From: Ascidiaceihabitans donghaensis
GTDB lineage: Bacteria > Pseudomonadota > Alphaproteobacteria > Rhodobacterales > Rhodobacteraceae
NCBI RefSeq assembly: GCF_900302465.1
Contig: NZ_OMOR01000001.1
Location: 3,665,117 to 3,729,116 of the forward strand
Length of the DNA: 64,000 bases
Direction of reading: 5' to 3'
Position numbers and translations under genes: made by a program. Positions 9,603 to 19,319 of the stretch are shown piece after piece (the stretch's first letter is position 1; every line of letters begins with the position of its first letter). The notes under the pieces were generated by a model. It saw nothing but the letters and a program-made list of their open reading frames with translations. It was not told the origin of the DNA and did no database searches.

Positions 9603-11141
9603 ATGCCTCTTTCTTCCTCACGTTTTTGCACGCTGTCTTGCACAACAGCTGTTGCACTTTTTCTTGGTGCCCCTGCCGCTTTTGCTGATCTGACAGGTGC
9701 AGATGTTTGGGCCGATTGGCGCGGGTACATGGAAGGGTTCGGTTATGGCCTGACCGCCGATGAAGCGGTGTCCGGCAATACGCTGACGGTTTCCAATGTG
9801 GTTATGTCTTTGCCTCTGGAGGGTCAGGCAGGCACTTTTGTCTACACCATTCCAACGCTTGATTTTGTCACCAACGCCGATGGAACCGTGAATGTTGTGA
9901 TGGCTCCGCAATCCGACATGACGATGCAAACCAAAACCGAAACCGGCGAAACTGTTGATATCGCGGCGTCCTACGACACAGCAAACTTCCAAATGGTCGC
10001 GTCGGGCAATCCGTCTGCACTGACGTATACATACAGCGCCGATACAATGGACATCACCCTAGATAGGGTCGCCATGAACGGCACGGCCTTGCCTGCCGAC
10101 GCCGCGCGCTTTGTGATGTCCGTGGCCGATATAAAAGGCACCACCGACATCACGGTTGCAGACAAACGCACCTACGACCAAACCATGACATCCGGCGCGG
10201 TGACCTATGACGCCGCCTTTGTAGATCCTGAAGGTCAAGGCCGCTTTGCGCTAAAAGGCGGGACCCAAGGCATGACATTTGGCGGCGTGGGCGATTTGCC
10301 AACCGACGGCCAGACAACGGATGTCGGCGCCTTGCTGGCTGCGGGATTTGATTTTTCTGGCACCTTCGGATTTCTGGCAGGCAACATGAACCTGAACTTC
10401 GACGGGCCAGATGGCGCAGGCACGGCCAGCACCTCTTCCCAAGGCGGGAACATTGGCGTTGCGATGGGCCAAGAAGGTCTGCGCTATGACGTGACCCAGA
10501 ACGGGCTGGATGTGAATATGCTGATGCCTGACGTGCCTTTGCCCATCAGCTTCAAAATGCAGCAATCCAAGTTCAATTTGACGATGCCCGTGCAAAAATC
10601 GGACGAAGAACAAGATTTCGCCTTTGGGTTCAAAATGGGCGATTTCACCATGTCTGATATGATCTGGGGCATCTTTGATCCGACAGGCCAATTGCCACGC
10701 GATCCAGCCACCATTGCCATCGACTTGACGGGCAAAGCGAAGGTGCTTTTCGATTTTCTTGACCCAGCGCAAGCTGCCGCCTTGGAAAGCAGCGGCGCGG
10801 TGCCGGGTGAGCTGAATGCCCTTACCTTGCAAAACCTTGTGGTCGATGCCGTAGGTGCACGGTTGTCAGGCAAAGGTGACTTTGTATTCGACAACACCGA
10901 TTTGGTAAGCTTTGGCGGCATTCCGAAACCCGAAGGCGCGGTTGATCTGGAACTTGTGGGCGGCAACGGGCTGATCGACAAACTGGTCGCCATGGGCCTT
11001 TTGCCTGAACAGCAGGCTATGGGCGCACGCATGATGATGGGTCTGTTCGCGGTTCCAGGCGAAGGGGACGACACGTTGAATTCCAAAATCGAATTCAACG
11101 ACCAAGGTCACATTCTGGCCAACGGTCAACGCATCCAGTAA
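9603..11141 (+). CDS. DUF2125 domain-containing exported protein
   Basis: A 512-residue predicted periplasmic or outer-membrane-associated protein of the DUF2125 family, widespread in alphaproteobacteria with no known function. An N-terminal signal peptide ends near APAAFA-DLTGADVW. The mature part alternates short beta strands and many Asp/Thr residues, like AsmA/translocation-type beta-taco proteins, though that comparison is inference. The start at 9603 is chosen because it gives a proper signal peptide and follows ACAGGAA; an upstream ATG at 9543 would add 20 unrelated residues. Followed by a terminator. Confidence 0.8.
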   Translation: MPLSSSRFCTLSCTTAVALFLGAPAAFADLTGADVWADWRGYMEGFGYGLTADEAVSGNTLTVSNVVMSLPLEGQAGTFVYTIPTLDFVTNADGTVNVVMAPQSDMTMQTKTETGETVDIAASYDTANFQMVASGNPSALTYTYSADTMDITLDRVAMNGTALPADAARFVMSVADIKGTTDITVADKRTYDQTMTSGAVTYDAAFVDPEGQGRFALKGGTQGMTFGGVGDLPTDGQTTDVGALLAAGFDFSGTFGFLAGNMNLNFDGPDGAGTASTSSQGGNIGVAMGQEGLRYDVTQNGLDVNMLMPDVPLPISFKMQQSKFNLTMPVQKSDEEQDFAFGFKMGDFTMSDMIWGIFDPTGQLPRDPATIAIDLTGKAKVLFDFLDPAQAAALESSGAVPGELNALTLQNLVVDAVGARLSGKGDFVFDNTDLVSFGGIPKPEGAVDLELVGGNGLIDKLVAMGLLPEQQAMGARMMMGLFAVPGEGDDTLNSKIEFNDQGHILANGQRIQ

Positions 11142-11160
11142 CCCATCTCTAAAATCATCC

Positions 11161-11194
11161 AAGGCCGCGCTTCATGGTGCGGCCTTTTGCGTTT
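11161..11194 (+). terminator. Rho-independent terminator after the DUF2125 gene
   Basis: AAGGCCGC and GCGGCCTT form an 8-bp stem with a 10-base loop, followed by TTGCGTTT. It starts 20 bp after the stop codon of the DUF2125 gene and before the pmbA transcription unit. Confidence 0.75.
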
Positions 11195-11286
11195 ACACGG
11201 CGCGCCACATCGCTTTTGCACCCGCGACCCTTGCAGCCTGCCCCCTGCACCGTTACCTCACCTACAACTCTAATGCGGAGACTGCG

Positions 11287-12633
11287 ATGCCAATGCCCCT
11301 GAACGTGCTGACCCAAGCCTTGTTAAAGGCTGCTAAAACTGCCGGCGCGGACGCAGCCGACGCTATGGCGGTGCAAGGCACATCCGTTTCCATCGACGTG
11401 CGGGCGGGCGCATTGGAACATGCCGAACGCAGCGAAGGTGTCGATCTGGGGTTGCGGGTTTTTGTAGGCCAGAAAGTGGCCAATGTGTCCGCTTCAGACA
11501 CCTCTGACCGGACCATCGAAGAAATGGCAGTCCGTGCCGTGGCCATGGCACAAGAAGCCCCGGAAGACCCCTATGCCGGCCTTGCGGACCCCGATCAGCT
11601 GACCCAAACGCGCAACGCCGATGGTCTTGAGCTGTACGATCCAACCCCGGAGCCCACCGCCGAAACCTTGCAAGATGACGCGATGCAGGCCGAAGCCGCA
11701 GCATTGGCTGTGAAAGGCGTCACCCAAGCGCAAGGGGCCACCGCAGCCTATGGTGCGCGCGACGTCTATTTGGCCGCCTCCAATGGCTTTGAAGGTGGCT
11801 ACAGCCGAACCGACCGCGCCATAAGCTGCGTGGCCATTGCAGGCTCTGGCACACAGATGGAACGCGATTATTCCGGTGACAGCCGCATCTTTCAAGGCGA
11901 CTTGCGCAGCGCCCAAGACATCGGCACCGAAGCAGGCATGCGCGTGCTGGAACGCATGGATGCCCGCCAACCCAAAACCGGAACCTACCCCGTTTTATTT
12001 GACGAACGCATTTCCGCCAGTTTGATTGGTCATATGCTGGCTGCCGCGAACGGAGCCGCAGTGGCGCGTGGTGCCACATGGCTGCGCGACGCATTGGGCG
12101 AAGACCTTTTGCCCAAAGGGCTGGACGTCATTGAAGACCCGCACCGCAAGCGCGCGGGCGGTTCACGCCCCTTTGATGCCGAAGGCTTGCCCACGAAGAT
12201 GCGCAAGATCATCGACAACGGCACACTGACAGGCTGGACACTGGATCTGGCCAACGCCCGCAAACTAGACATGCCGTCAACAGGCAACGCCGCACGCGGG
12301 CCGTCTTCGGGTCCGTCCCCGGCCACATGGAATGTGGCGTTGACCCAAGGGGACGCAAGCCGCGCGGACCTGATCCGCGAGATGGGCACCGGGTTGCTGG
12401 TCACGTCAATGATCGGCTCAACCATCAACCCCAACACCGGTGACTACTCACGAGGCGCAGCAGGCCTGTGGGTTGAAAACGGCGAAATCTCTTATGCAGT
12501 CAACGAATGTACCATCGCGGGTAATTTGCGCGACATGCTGCGTTCAATTGTGCCAGCCAATGATGCACGCACGCATCTTAGTCGCGTTGTGCCATCACTT
12601 TTGGTGCCGGGGATGACGCTTGCAGGATCATGA
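11287..12633 (+). CDS. pmbA: TldD/PmbA family protein (TldE-type subunit)
   Basis: PmbA (TldE) is the non-catalytic partner of the TldD metalloprotease; together they process peptides such as microcins and unfolded small proteins. The 448 residues contain the family features VDLGLRVFVG, MLAAANGAAVARG and GWTLDLANARKL. There is no HExxxH zinc motif, which separates it from TldD. A ribosome binding site GGAG precedes the ATG. The 3' end overlaps cysQ by 14 bp. A TldD partner is not in this window. Confidence 0.88.
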   Translation: MPMPLNVLTQALLKAAKTAGADAADAMAVQGTSVSIDVRAGALEHAERSEGVDLGLRVFVGQKVANVSASDTSDRTIEEMAVRAVAMAQEAPEDPYAGLADPDQLTQTRNADGLELYDPTPEPTAETLQDDAMQAEAAALAVKGVTQAQGATAAYGARDVYLAASNGFEGGYSRTDRAISCVAIAGSGTQMERDYSGDSRIFQGDLRSAQDIGTEAGMRVLERMDARQPKTGTYPVLFDERISASLIGHMLAAANGAAVARGATWLRDALGEDLLPKGLDVIEDPHRKRAGGSRPFDAEGLPTKMRKIIDNGTLTGWTLDLANARKLDMPSTGNAARGPSSGPSPATWNVALTQGDASRADLIREMGTGLLVTSMIGSTINPNTGDYSRGAAGLWVENGEISYAVNECTIAGNLRDMLRSIVPANDARTHLSRVVPSLLVPGMTLAGS

Positions 12634-13399
12634 TCTGGACCTGCTGATCGATGCCTGCCGGATTGCGGGGCGCATTGCGACAAGCTACGCAGGCAAAACC
12701 GCCAAACGCTGGGACAAGCCCGAAGACGCGGGCCCCGTGACCGAGGCCGATCTGGCCGTCAACGACATGTTTCATGCAGTGTTGCGTCAGGCCCGACCCG
12801 ACTACGGTTGGCTTTCGGAGGAAACGGAGGATTCTAGGGCGCGGCAGGACTGTGACACGGTGTTTATCGTGGATCCTATCGATGGCACCCGCAGTTTTGC
12901 TGCAGGCGAACCGACATGGGCGCATTCCGTTGCTGTGGCACATAAAGGGCATGTGACTGCGGCCGTGGTTTATTTGCCTTTACGCGACAAATTATACGCC
13001 GCCCGCAAAGGTGGAGGGGCCACGCTGAACGGCACACACATGCGGGTGTCTTCGCAGAAAACGCTGCACAAATCGTCCGTTTTGACAACGCGACCCGCGA
13101 TGAAGGACAGCAATTGGAAGAACGGCGCACCAGATGTTGATTTCAATTACCGCCCGTCATTGGCCTACCGCATGGCCTGCATCGCCGAGGGGCGATTTGA
13201 TGTTATGTTTACCTTCCGGCCCACGTGGGAATGGGACATTGCGGCGGGCGAATTGATCATTGCCGAAGCCGGGGGGGCCGTCAGCGATCGTACCGGTCGC
13301 CCTTTGACGTTTAACAATCCGACGCCCCAACTGAATGGCGTTATCGCAGGCACCCCCCTGGTGCATCGCGACACGCTGGATGCATTGCACCCGGCTTGA
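12620..13399 (+). CDS. cysQ: Inositol monophosphatase superfamily, probable 3'(2'),5'-bisphosphate nucleotidase
   Basis: Mg-dependent phosphatase of 259 residues; CysQ removes 3'-phosphoadenosine 5'-phosphate made in sulfate assimilation. It shows the metal-binding motifs SEETED and DPIDGTRSF, and the C-terminal WDIAAGELIIAEAGG. A TTG at 12620 is the start, preceded by GGGGA and overlapping pmbA by 14 bp; no in-frame ATG fits the N-terminus. Distinction between CysQ and other inositol monophosphatases rests on overall resemblance and on the alphaproteobacterial gene order with waaA and lpxK, so the substrate is an inference. Confidence 0.8.
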   Translation: MQDHDLDLLIDACRIAGRIATSYAGKTAKRWDKPEDAGPVTEADLAVNDMFHAVLRQARPDYGWLSEETEDSRARQDCDTVFIVDPIDGTRSFAAGEPTWAHSVAVAHKGHVTAAVVYLPLRDKLYAARKGGGATLNGTHMRVSSQKTLHKSSVLTTRPAMKDSNWKNGAPDVDFNYRPSLAYRMACIAEGRFDVMFTFRPTWEWDIAAGELIIAEAGGAVSDRTGRPLTFNNPTPQLNGVIAGTPLVHRDTLDALHPA

Positions 13400-13527
13400 C
13401 CCGTTGGCACAATTGGGCAAACTGACACGCGCAGCCGAAAGGATCAGGCCGATGACGCACAGCGTCACATATTCATTCGCGTTCCGCTGCCAAAGCCACG
13501 CCTTATGGGCTTTGGGGTAGGACAAAT

Positions 13528-14745
13528 ATGGTCACTGGTTTGGGACTATCAGCATATCGCGCCCTATCGCGGCGCAGGGCCTCTACCCCCTACACCACTT
13601 CTGCGGTGCGCCCTTCAGGCGCTTTGGTCTGGATGCATGCCCCCGAAGAAGGCAGCGCAGACACCGCAGCGACATTGGCCCGGCGGTTGGCCGCAACGTT
13701 GCCGGATTTGACCGTCATCGTGACCGTTGCCGGGAAAACCAGACCTCTTTGCGCCGGCAAAGACCTGATCTGTGAAACCTTGCCGCAGGATCACCCCGAC
13801 ACGGCCCGTCAGTTCATTGATCATTGGAAACCTGATGTTGCGCTGTGGCTTTGGGGCAATCTGCAACAGTCTTTCATCGACGCCGCAGCGCATTCAGGGG
13901 CTGCATTGTTCTTGGTGAACGCAGGTCAGAACGGATTTGACGAACTTGGAAGCCGCTGGCGACGCGATGTTGCGCGCCGGATGTTTGGTTTGTTTGACAA
14001 AGTGATCGCGCGGTCTGATGCCGCAGCAACGCGATTGGCCATGTTGGGCTGTTCCGATGAGGTTTTGGAACAAACCGCCCCATTACAGACCAGCTCAATC
14101 GCATTGCCTTTTGCACAAACCGATTTTGACGAAATGGCGGATGTTTTAAAGGGGCGCCCCGTATGGCATGCCGCTGCCGTGCAGCCCGAAGAGGTTGCCG
14201 TTGTCCTGGAAGCACACCGCCATGCATCGCGTATGTCCCATCGCTTGCTGTTGGTTCTAAACCCTGCCGATCCCGCGCAGGAAAACGACTGCATCGCAAT
14301 TCTGAAAGACCAGAACATGCGGTTTGCAAATTGGGACGAAGGCGCATTTCCCGATGACAACTGTCAGGTCCTTTTGGCACCATCCCAGGGCGAATTGGGT
14401 CTGTGGTATCGCTGTGCGCCGGTGTCCTTTTTGGGAAGCTCCTTAGTTGCTGGCAAAGGCGGGCTGGACCCGATGCAGGCTGCGGCCTTGGGCAGCGCCG
14501 TTTTGTATGGCCCCAACGTGCGGAACCATCTGAACGTCTACACGCGCCTTGCAACAGTCGGCGCGGCGCGCATCGTGAATGACGCCAATGCACTGGGCGT
14601 GGCTGTCACACGGTTGATGGCGCCGGATCATGCGGCAACCATGGCGTTGGCGGGATGGGACGTGGCTTCGGAAAGTGCAGCTGTCACAGACCGGATTGTA
14701 GATTTAGTCCAAGACGCGCTAGATGCACGTCAACGAAAGGGCTAG
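13528..14745 (+). CDS. waaA: Divergent Kdo transferase homologue (GT30, WaaA-like)
   Basis: A 405-residue protein of the 3-deoxy-D-manno-octulosonate transferase family, which adds Kdo to lipid IVA. The N-terminal domain has LVWMHAPEEG where canonical WaaA has W-x-H-A-x-S-x-G-E; the catalytic Glu of that motif falls on Ser43 here. The C-terminal domain keeps the CMP-Kdo side features, for example the late GKGGLDPMQAAALGSAVLYGPNVRNH, a family hallmark. It is followed after 3 bp by lpxK, confirming a lipid A context. It could be a second, specialised or regulatory homologue rather than the main Kdo transferase. Confidence 0.78.
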   Translation: MVTGLGLSAYRALSRRRASTPYTTSAVRPSGALVWMHAPEEGSADTAATLARRLAATLPDLTVIVTVAGKTRPLCAGKDLICETLPQDHPDTARQFIDHWKPDVALWLWGNLQQSFIDAAAHSGAALFLVNAGQNGFDELGSRWRRDVARRMFGLFDKVIARSDAAATRLAMLGCSDEVLEQTAPLQTSSIALPFAQTDFDEMADVLKGRPVWHAAAVQPEEVAVVLEAHRHASRMSHRLLLVLNPADPAQENDCIAILKDQNMRFANWDEGAFPDDNCQVLLAPSQGELGLWYRCAPVSFLGSSLVAGKGGLDPMQAAALGSAVLYGPNVRNHLNVYTRLATVGAARIVNDANALGVAVTRLMAPDHAATMALAGWDVASESAAVTDRIVDLVQDALDARQRKG

Positions 14746-14748
14746 GCC

Positions 14749-15732
14749 ATGCGCGAACCTGCATTTTGGGGTAAGGGAAACAGCTGGCAATCCATGCTGC
14801 TGGCGCCTTTGGGCAAGCTATACGCAGTAGCCACTGCACGACGTTTGGCGCAGGGCACACCGCTACAACTGGACGTTCCGGTGGTGTGTGTCGGCAACCT
14901 GAATGCAGGCGGCACCGGCAAAACCCCTACTGTAATTGCCTGCGTTGAGCGCCTGCGGGACATGTTCCACACCCCTCATGTTGTCAGCCGCGGCTATGGT
15001 GGATTGCTTGCTGGACCGGTTCGTGTCGATCCCAACCGGCACACAGCGGCTCAGGTTGGTGATGAACCTTTGTTATTGGCTGCATTCGCAGATGTTTGGG
15101 TGGCCAAGGACCGCGCTGCCGGGGCCAAAGCCGCACAGGCAGATGGCGCGACTGTCATCGTTTTGGATGATGGGTTCCAAAATCCCGCTTTGGTGCAGGA
15201 TTTGGCAATTGTGGTTGTGGATGCCGAACGCGGGTTTGGAAACGGGCGTTGTATTCCGGCGGGACCACTGCGCGAACCCGTGGACACGGGACTGGCGCGG
15301 GCCGATCTGCTGCTGTCCATCGGATCAATTCAAGCGCAGCAAGACTTTGCCGCCAAATTGCCCGACACGCACCCGCCCCATGTCACTGCGTCACTGGACG
15401 CGCTGCAAACCGGAATGACCTGGACGGACACGCCGTTTTACGCCTTCGCAGGCATCGGTCATCCCGAGAAATTTTTTGAAACCCTACGCGGCCTAGGTGC
15501 GGATCTGGTGGCGACACAAGCGCTTGACGACCACCAAACGCTTTCAACGACTTTGTTGTCGCGGATGGAGGCCGAAGCCAAGGCGCAGGGCGCACAATTG
15601 GTCACGACGGAAAAAGATGCAGCACGTTTGCCGCCGTCATATCGTGGCAAGGTGATCACCCTGCCCGTTCGGTTGACCTTTGGCGACGAAGACGGGCTGC
15701 GCACGCGGCTTCAAGACTTGCCGCACCTTTAG
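14749..15732 (+). CDS. lpxK: tetraacyldisaccharide 4'-kinase
   Basis: Inner-membrane-associated kinase that phosphorylates the 4' position of the lipid A disaccharide. It has 327 residues, a normal length. The P-loop is GGTGKT at residues 54-59 in the LpxK-specific context [12 protein letters not shown], followed by HVVSRGYGG and VLDDGFQNP, all characteristic. The N-terminal hydrophobic/amphipathic helix fits membrane association. It begins 3 bp after the waaA-like stop. Confidence 0.95.
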   Translation: MREPAFWGKGNSWQSMLLAPLGKLYAVATARRLAQGTPLQLDVPVVCVGNLNAGGTGKTPTVIACVERLRDMFHTPHVVSRGYGGLLAGPVRVDPNRHTAAQVGDEPLLLAAFADVWVAKDRAAGAKAAQADGATVIVLDDGFQNPALVQDLAIVVVDAERGFGNGRCIPAGPLREPVDTGLARADLLLSIGSIQAQQDFAAKLPDTHPPHVTASLDALQTGMTWTDTPFYAFAGIGHPEKFFETLRGLGADLVATQALDDHQTLSTTLLSRMEAEAKAQGAQLVTTEKDAARLPPSYRGKVITLPVRLTFGDEDGLRTRLQDLPHL

Positions 15733-15759
15733 CCACACATTCCAAACAAAACATGTCGT

Positions 15760-15779
15760 AGCCCGTTAGGGCTTCCTTT
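15760..15779 (+). terminator. Possible terminator after lpxK
   Basis: AGCCC and GGGCT form a short 5-bp stem with a GTTA loop followed by TCCTTTG, between convergent lpxK and the CoA-transferase gene. The stem is short, so the call is tentative. Confidence 0.4.
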
Positions 15780-15787
15780 GGGTCACG

Positions 15788-16900
15788 TCAGCCGTCTTCG
15801 TTTAGCTTGGGGGCGGGACGATGCAAGGCAAGCTCCGCATCCGAAAACCGGATGGGTGTCCGTATTCCCGGGACCCCGTCCAACGCGATCTGTATCTCTC
15901 GTGCTTTGACCTGTGGATCGGCCATGACATCCGCCATGTCGTTGATTGGACCGGCAGGCACACCTTCGGCTTCGCACGCCGCCAAAAGATCATCGCGGTC
16001 GCGCAAAACTGTGGCTGCCGTCAGCAGTTTGGTCATTTCATCACGGTTGGCAATGCGGTCGGCATTCTTCAGGAATTTCCTGTCCATTACCATCCAGTCC
16101 AGCCCCAACAGCCGGCACAAACGTTGATACTGACCGTCGTTGCCGGTGGCGATAATGATATGCCCGTCCGCACAATCAAACACTTGATACGGCGTCAGGT
16201 TCATATGGGCATTGCCCATCCGTCCCGGTGCCTTGCCCGTTGTCAGGTAGTTCATGGCCTGGTTTGATGTGATCCCCACCGCCACATCCAAAAGCGCCAT
16301 ATCAATATGTTGCCCACGGCCGGTTTGATGGCGTTGATGCACAGCGGCCAAGATCGCCGTTGTGGCATATACTCCGGTGAAAATATCCGTAATGGCGACC
16401 CCTGATTTTTGCGGCTGGCCGTCCGGATCGCCCGTAATTGACATAAGCCCCGACATGCCTTGGATGATGAAATCATATCCTGCGCGATGGGCGTAGGGGC
16501 CGGTTTGCCCGAACCCAGTGATCGAACAGTAAATCAGTTCGGGGAAATCCGCTTTGAGGCTGTCGTAGTCCAACCCGTACTTCGCCAATCCACCAACTTT
16601 GAAGTTTTCGATCAAAATATCCGCGTCTTGCAAAAGCGCTTTGACCCGCGCCTGCCCCTCTGCGGTTTTAAAATCTGCCACGACAGACGCTTTTCCACGA
16701 TTTGTGGAATGGAAGTACGCCGCAGAGACATCGTCGTCGCGCGTTACAAAAGGCGGTCCCCACTGGCGCGTATCGTCGCCAGCGGGGCTTTCTACTTTGG
16801 TGACTGTTGCCCCAAGATCCGACAGCGTTTGACCAGCCCAAGGCCCCGCCAAAACACGCGCCAATTCAACGACGCGCAGTCCTTCAAGGGGTGCTGCCAT
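15788..16900 (-). CDS. CaiB/BaiF family (class III) CoA transferase
   Basis: A 370-residue CoA transferase of the formyl-CoA/carnitine-CoA type, which moves CoA between carboxylic acids through an aspartyl intermediate. N-terminal LRVVELARVLAGPWAGQTLSDLGA is the family signature, and the catalytic Asp is in AITDIFTG. Substrate not predictable. It begins one base inside the stop of the DsbA gene (TAATG), so it is co-translated with it, although no functional link is evident. Confidence 0.9.
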   Translation of the reverse strand: MAAPLEGLRVVELARVLAGPWAGQTLSDLGATVTKVESPAGDDTRQWGPPFVTRDDDVSAAYFHSTNRGKASVVADFKTAEGQARVKALLQDADILIENFKVGGLAKYGLDYDSLKADFPELIYCSITGFGQTGPYAHRAGYDFIIQGMSGLMSITGDPDGQPQKSGVAITDIFTGVYATTAILAAVHQRHQTGRGQHIDMALLDVAVGITSNQAMNYLTTGKAPGRMGNAHMNLTPYQVFDCADGHIIIATGNDGQYQRLCRLLGLDWMVMDRKFLKNADRIANRDEMTKLLTAATVLRDRDDLLAACEAEGVPAGPINDMADVMADPQVKAREIQIALDGVPGIRTPIRFSDAELALHRPAPKLNEDG

Positions 16901-17589
16901 TACTCGGCCGCCTCGTCGATCAGCTTGGACATCTCCTCAAAGGACATGTTGTTGTAGGTTGTGCCGTTGATCACGAAGCTGGGTGTCGAACGAACCCCGT
17001 CTTCTTCCGCATTTTCCTGATACCACGCCACCAGTGTCCGCGCTTTGGTATCATCTTCAAGACATGCCTGCAGGGTTTCGTCGCTTAAGCCGGCCAAGCG
17101 ACCAATTTTGCGCAGCTCGCCGATGATGGCTGATGGTTCACCCGCACGCGACCATGTGCTTTGCCCGGAATAGATCAAGTCTGTCAGGCCGAAGAATTTG
17201 TCGGGTCCGGCACAGCGCGCAATCATAGATGCCCACAGGCCGTAACGGTCGAAATATACTTCACGGTACACAAAGTTGATTTTGCCAGTGTCGATGTAAT
17301 CGCGTTTCAAATCCTTGAAAACACCGCTGTGGAAGTTGGCGCAGTGTGGGCAGGTATAGGATGCGTATTCGATAACCGTAACGGGCGCATCTGCATTCCC
17401 CAATGACATATCCGGGATCACAGATGTATCGAGATCCGCATTTTCGTCGGCGTTGTCCGCGGCCGTTGCAACAGGTTCTACCACCGTTGAGGCGGCGACA
17501 GGGGTGTCTTGGCCCGATGGCGCCACAAAGACAAAGTATGCGCCGACGCCCACCAAGGCGGCCACGACAAGAGGAATGATACGTTTCAT
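16900..17589 (-). CDS. DsbA family thiol-disulfide oxidoreductase
   Basis: Periplasmic or membrane-anchored thioredoxin-fold protein of 229 residues. The N-terminal hydrophobic segment (residues about 4-22) is a signal anchor or signal peptide, followed by an Ala/Asp-rich linker. The active site is CPHC at 80-83 in YASYTCPHCANFH, and a cis-Pro region is seen at GVRSTPSFVINGT. This is the shorter alphaproteobacterial DsbA type similar to disulfide isomerase ScsC/BdbD-like proteins. A ribosome binding site AAGGACC lies before the ATG. It sits between the DciA-like gene and the CoA transferase, all on the minus strand. Confidence 0.9.
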   Translation of the reverse strand: MKRIIPLVVAALVGVGAYFVFVAPSGQDTPVAASTVVEPVATAADNADENADLDTSVIPDMSLGNADAPVTVIEYASYTCPHCANFHSGVFKDLKRDYIDTGKINFVYREVYFDRYGLWASMIARCAGPDKFFGLTDLIYSGQSTWSRAGEPSAIIGELRKIGRLAGLSDETLQACLEDDTKARTLVAWYQENAEEDGVRSTPSFVINGTTYNNMSFEEMSKLIDEAAE

Positions 17590-17606
17590 AGAAAAAGGTC
17601 CTTAAT

Positions 17607-18119
17607 TCAGGGATGTGTTTTACGGGTTAGAATGTTGGTGCCCAAGCGCTCAAGCGCCTGGCGCAAACCATCGTCGGCGACAGGTGCGACAGTTTGCACT
17701 GCCTGCGCCACGTCCTTCGGATCCAAACGTGCCGGGGCCGTATCCGCTTTGCGTGCCGCAAATGCCACTTGCCCTTCTGCAAAGCCGGTTGGCGCGGTCT
17801 GTGTGATCCGAACACGCGCAATCGCATTGTAGCCGTAAACGGCGTTTACCTTAGCGCGAATTTGTTCCTTTTGCATTTCCAGCATCGTGGCTTGCGCCCC
17901 GGTGGTCAGCAGTGTCAGCGTCGCCCCCATGCCCCCGCGGGTATAGGACACCTCGACGGGGCGCGCGATTTCAGCCACCGATGGTCCGGCAATTTCGGCC
18001 CAATGCGTCAAAAGGCGACTTTGGGCGAATCCCCGGCTCTCAGAGGCCGTGCGGATACGGTCGCCCAGCAAAGAACTGGTGCGTTTGAACCCTTTTGTAC
18101 TGGCACGGCGCTGCGCCAC
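17607..18119 (-). CDS. DciA-like DUF721 protein
   Basis: A 170-residue protein of the DUF721 family, which includes DciA, the helicase operator that loads or assists replicative helicase DnaB in bacteria without DnaC. The DUF721 core is recognisable: LLTHWAEIAGPSVAEIARPVEV near residues 36-57, followed by a basic-rich strand region. GTG at 18119 is the start, with AAGGGA 8 bases upstream. It is divergent from mutY and 17 bp upstream of the DsbA gene, a gene order I know from Rhodobacterales. Confidence 0.78.
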   Translation of the reverse strand: MAQRRASTKGFKRTSSLLGDRIRTASESRGFAQSRLLTHWAEIAGPSVAEIARPVEVSYTRGGMGATLTLLTTGAQATMLEMQKEQIRAKVNAVYGYNAIARVRITQTAPTGFAEGQVAFAARKADTAPARLDPKDVAQAVQTVAPVADDGLRQALERLGTNILTRKTHP

Positions 18120-18214
18120 GGCTATGTTCCCTTCAGAACGACAATAACTTTGGAAGCATCATAGCGTATGCCCACAGCACTGCCAGCGAAACGATTGGTT
18201 AAGGATCATAAACA

Positions 18215-19267
18215 TTGTGTGACCTGAGCACAGAATTGCTGGATTGGTATGACCTGCATGCTCGCGCCATGCCGTGGCGCACGCCCCCCGCCGAAAAACA
18301 AGCCGGCGTTCGTCCAGACCCCTATAGAATATGGCTATCAGAGGTCATGTTGCAGCAAACGACAGTCGCTGCTGTCACCGAATACTTCAATCGCTTTACC
18401 AAACGCTGGCCCACCGTCAGCGCTCTTGCCGCAGCAGATGACGCAGATGTGATGGGCGAATGGGCGGGTCTTGGATATTATGCCCGCGCCCGCAATTTGT
18501 TGAAATGCGCCCGCGCCATCGTGGCCGACCATGGCGGCATTTTCCCTGCCGATCATGCCGCGTTGCTAAAGCTGCCCGGCATCGGCCCCTACACGGCGGC
18601 GGCCATCAGCTCCATCGCATTTGATCTGCGCCATGTCGTTGTGGATGGCAACGTCGAGCGCGTCATGGCGCGGTTGTACAACGTGCACACGCCACTGCCA
18701 GCCGCCAAACCTGAATTGACCACCCTTGCCGAGGCGTTGACACCAAACAGCCGCCCTGGCGATTACGCCCAAGCCGTGATGGATTTGGGCGCCACCCTTT
18801 GCACCCCGAAATCCCCCGCCTGCGGCATATGCCCGTGGCGCATGCCCTGTCTGGCAAGACAAGCAGGCACCGCGCAGGACCTTCCCAAGAAAACACCTAA
18901 GAAACCCAAACCCGTCCGTCATGGCACGGTGTATCTGGCCCGGCGCAGCGATGGCGCTTGGCTGTTGGAAACCCGCCCCGACAAGGGGCTTTTGGGTGGC
19001 ATGCTTGGGTGGCCCGGATCAGATTGGGTTGATGTGGCAGATAACCGTCCGGCCGGTATGCCCCCGATCGAAGCCCAATGGTCCCCGCTTGCAGGTGAGG
19101 TGCGCCATACGTTTACGCATTTCCATCTGATCTTAACCGTTTTGCATGCAGACACCGACAACACGCCCACGCAAGGCACATTTGTTCCACGCGAGGCATT
19201 CCGCCCTTCCGATTTGCCCACAGTCTTTCGCAAAGCCTTCGACTTGATCGCCAATCCGCCGCATTGA
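18215..19267 (+). CDS. mutY: A/G-specific adenine DNA glycosylase
   Basis: Base-excision repair enzyme that removes adenine opposite 8-oxoguanine. 350 residues. It shows SEVMLQQTTV (catalytic Glu), helix-hairpin-helix LPGIGPYTAAAI, the catalytic Asp in VVVDGNVERV, and the iron-sulfur cysteines C196, C203, C206 and C212 with the canonical 6-2-5 spacing. The C-terminal NUDIX-like domain that recognises 8-oxoG follows. A TTG at 18215 is taken as the start, because the next residues (CDLSTELLDWYD) match the usual N-terminus and AAGG lies 10 bases upstream; no ATG fits. Confidence 0.94.
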   Translation: MCDLSTELLDWYDLHARAMPWRTPPAEKQAGVRPDPYRIWLSEVMLQQTTVAAVTEYFNRFTKRWPTVSALAAADDADVMGEWAGLGYYARARNLLKCARAIVADHGGIFPADHAALLKLPGIGPYTAAAISSIAFDLRHVVVDGNVERVMARLYNVHTPLPAAKPELTTLAEALTPNSRPGDYAQAVMDLGATLCTPKSPACGICPWRMPCLARQAGTAQDLPKKTPKKPKPVRHGTVYLARRSDGAWLLETRPDKGLLGGMLGWPGSDWVDVADNRPAGMPPIEAQWSPLAGEVRHTFTHFHLILTVLHADTDNTPTQGTFVPREAFRPSDLPTVFRKAFDLIANPPH

Positions 19268-19319
19268 GACGCGTTCCGTTTCAGCGTAGTCTTCGCCAAG
19301 AACAGCCAAGGACTCCGTC

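Noticed and set aside
13157..13525. Minus-strand frame starting in the cysQ-waaA gap (MSYPKAHKAWLWQRNANEY)
   Set aside because: The first 35 residues look protein-like, but the frame runs antisense through cysQ to its stop and has no convincing end of its own.
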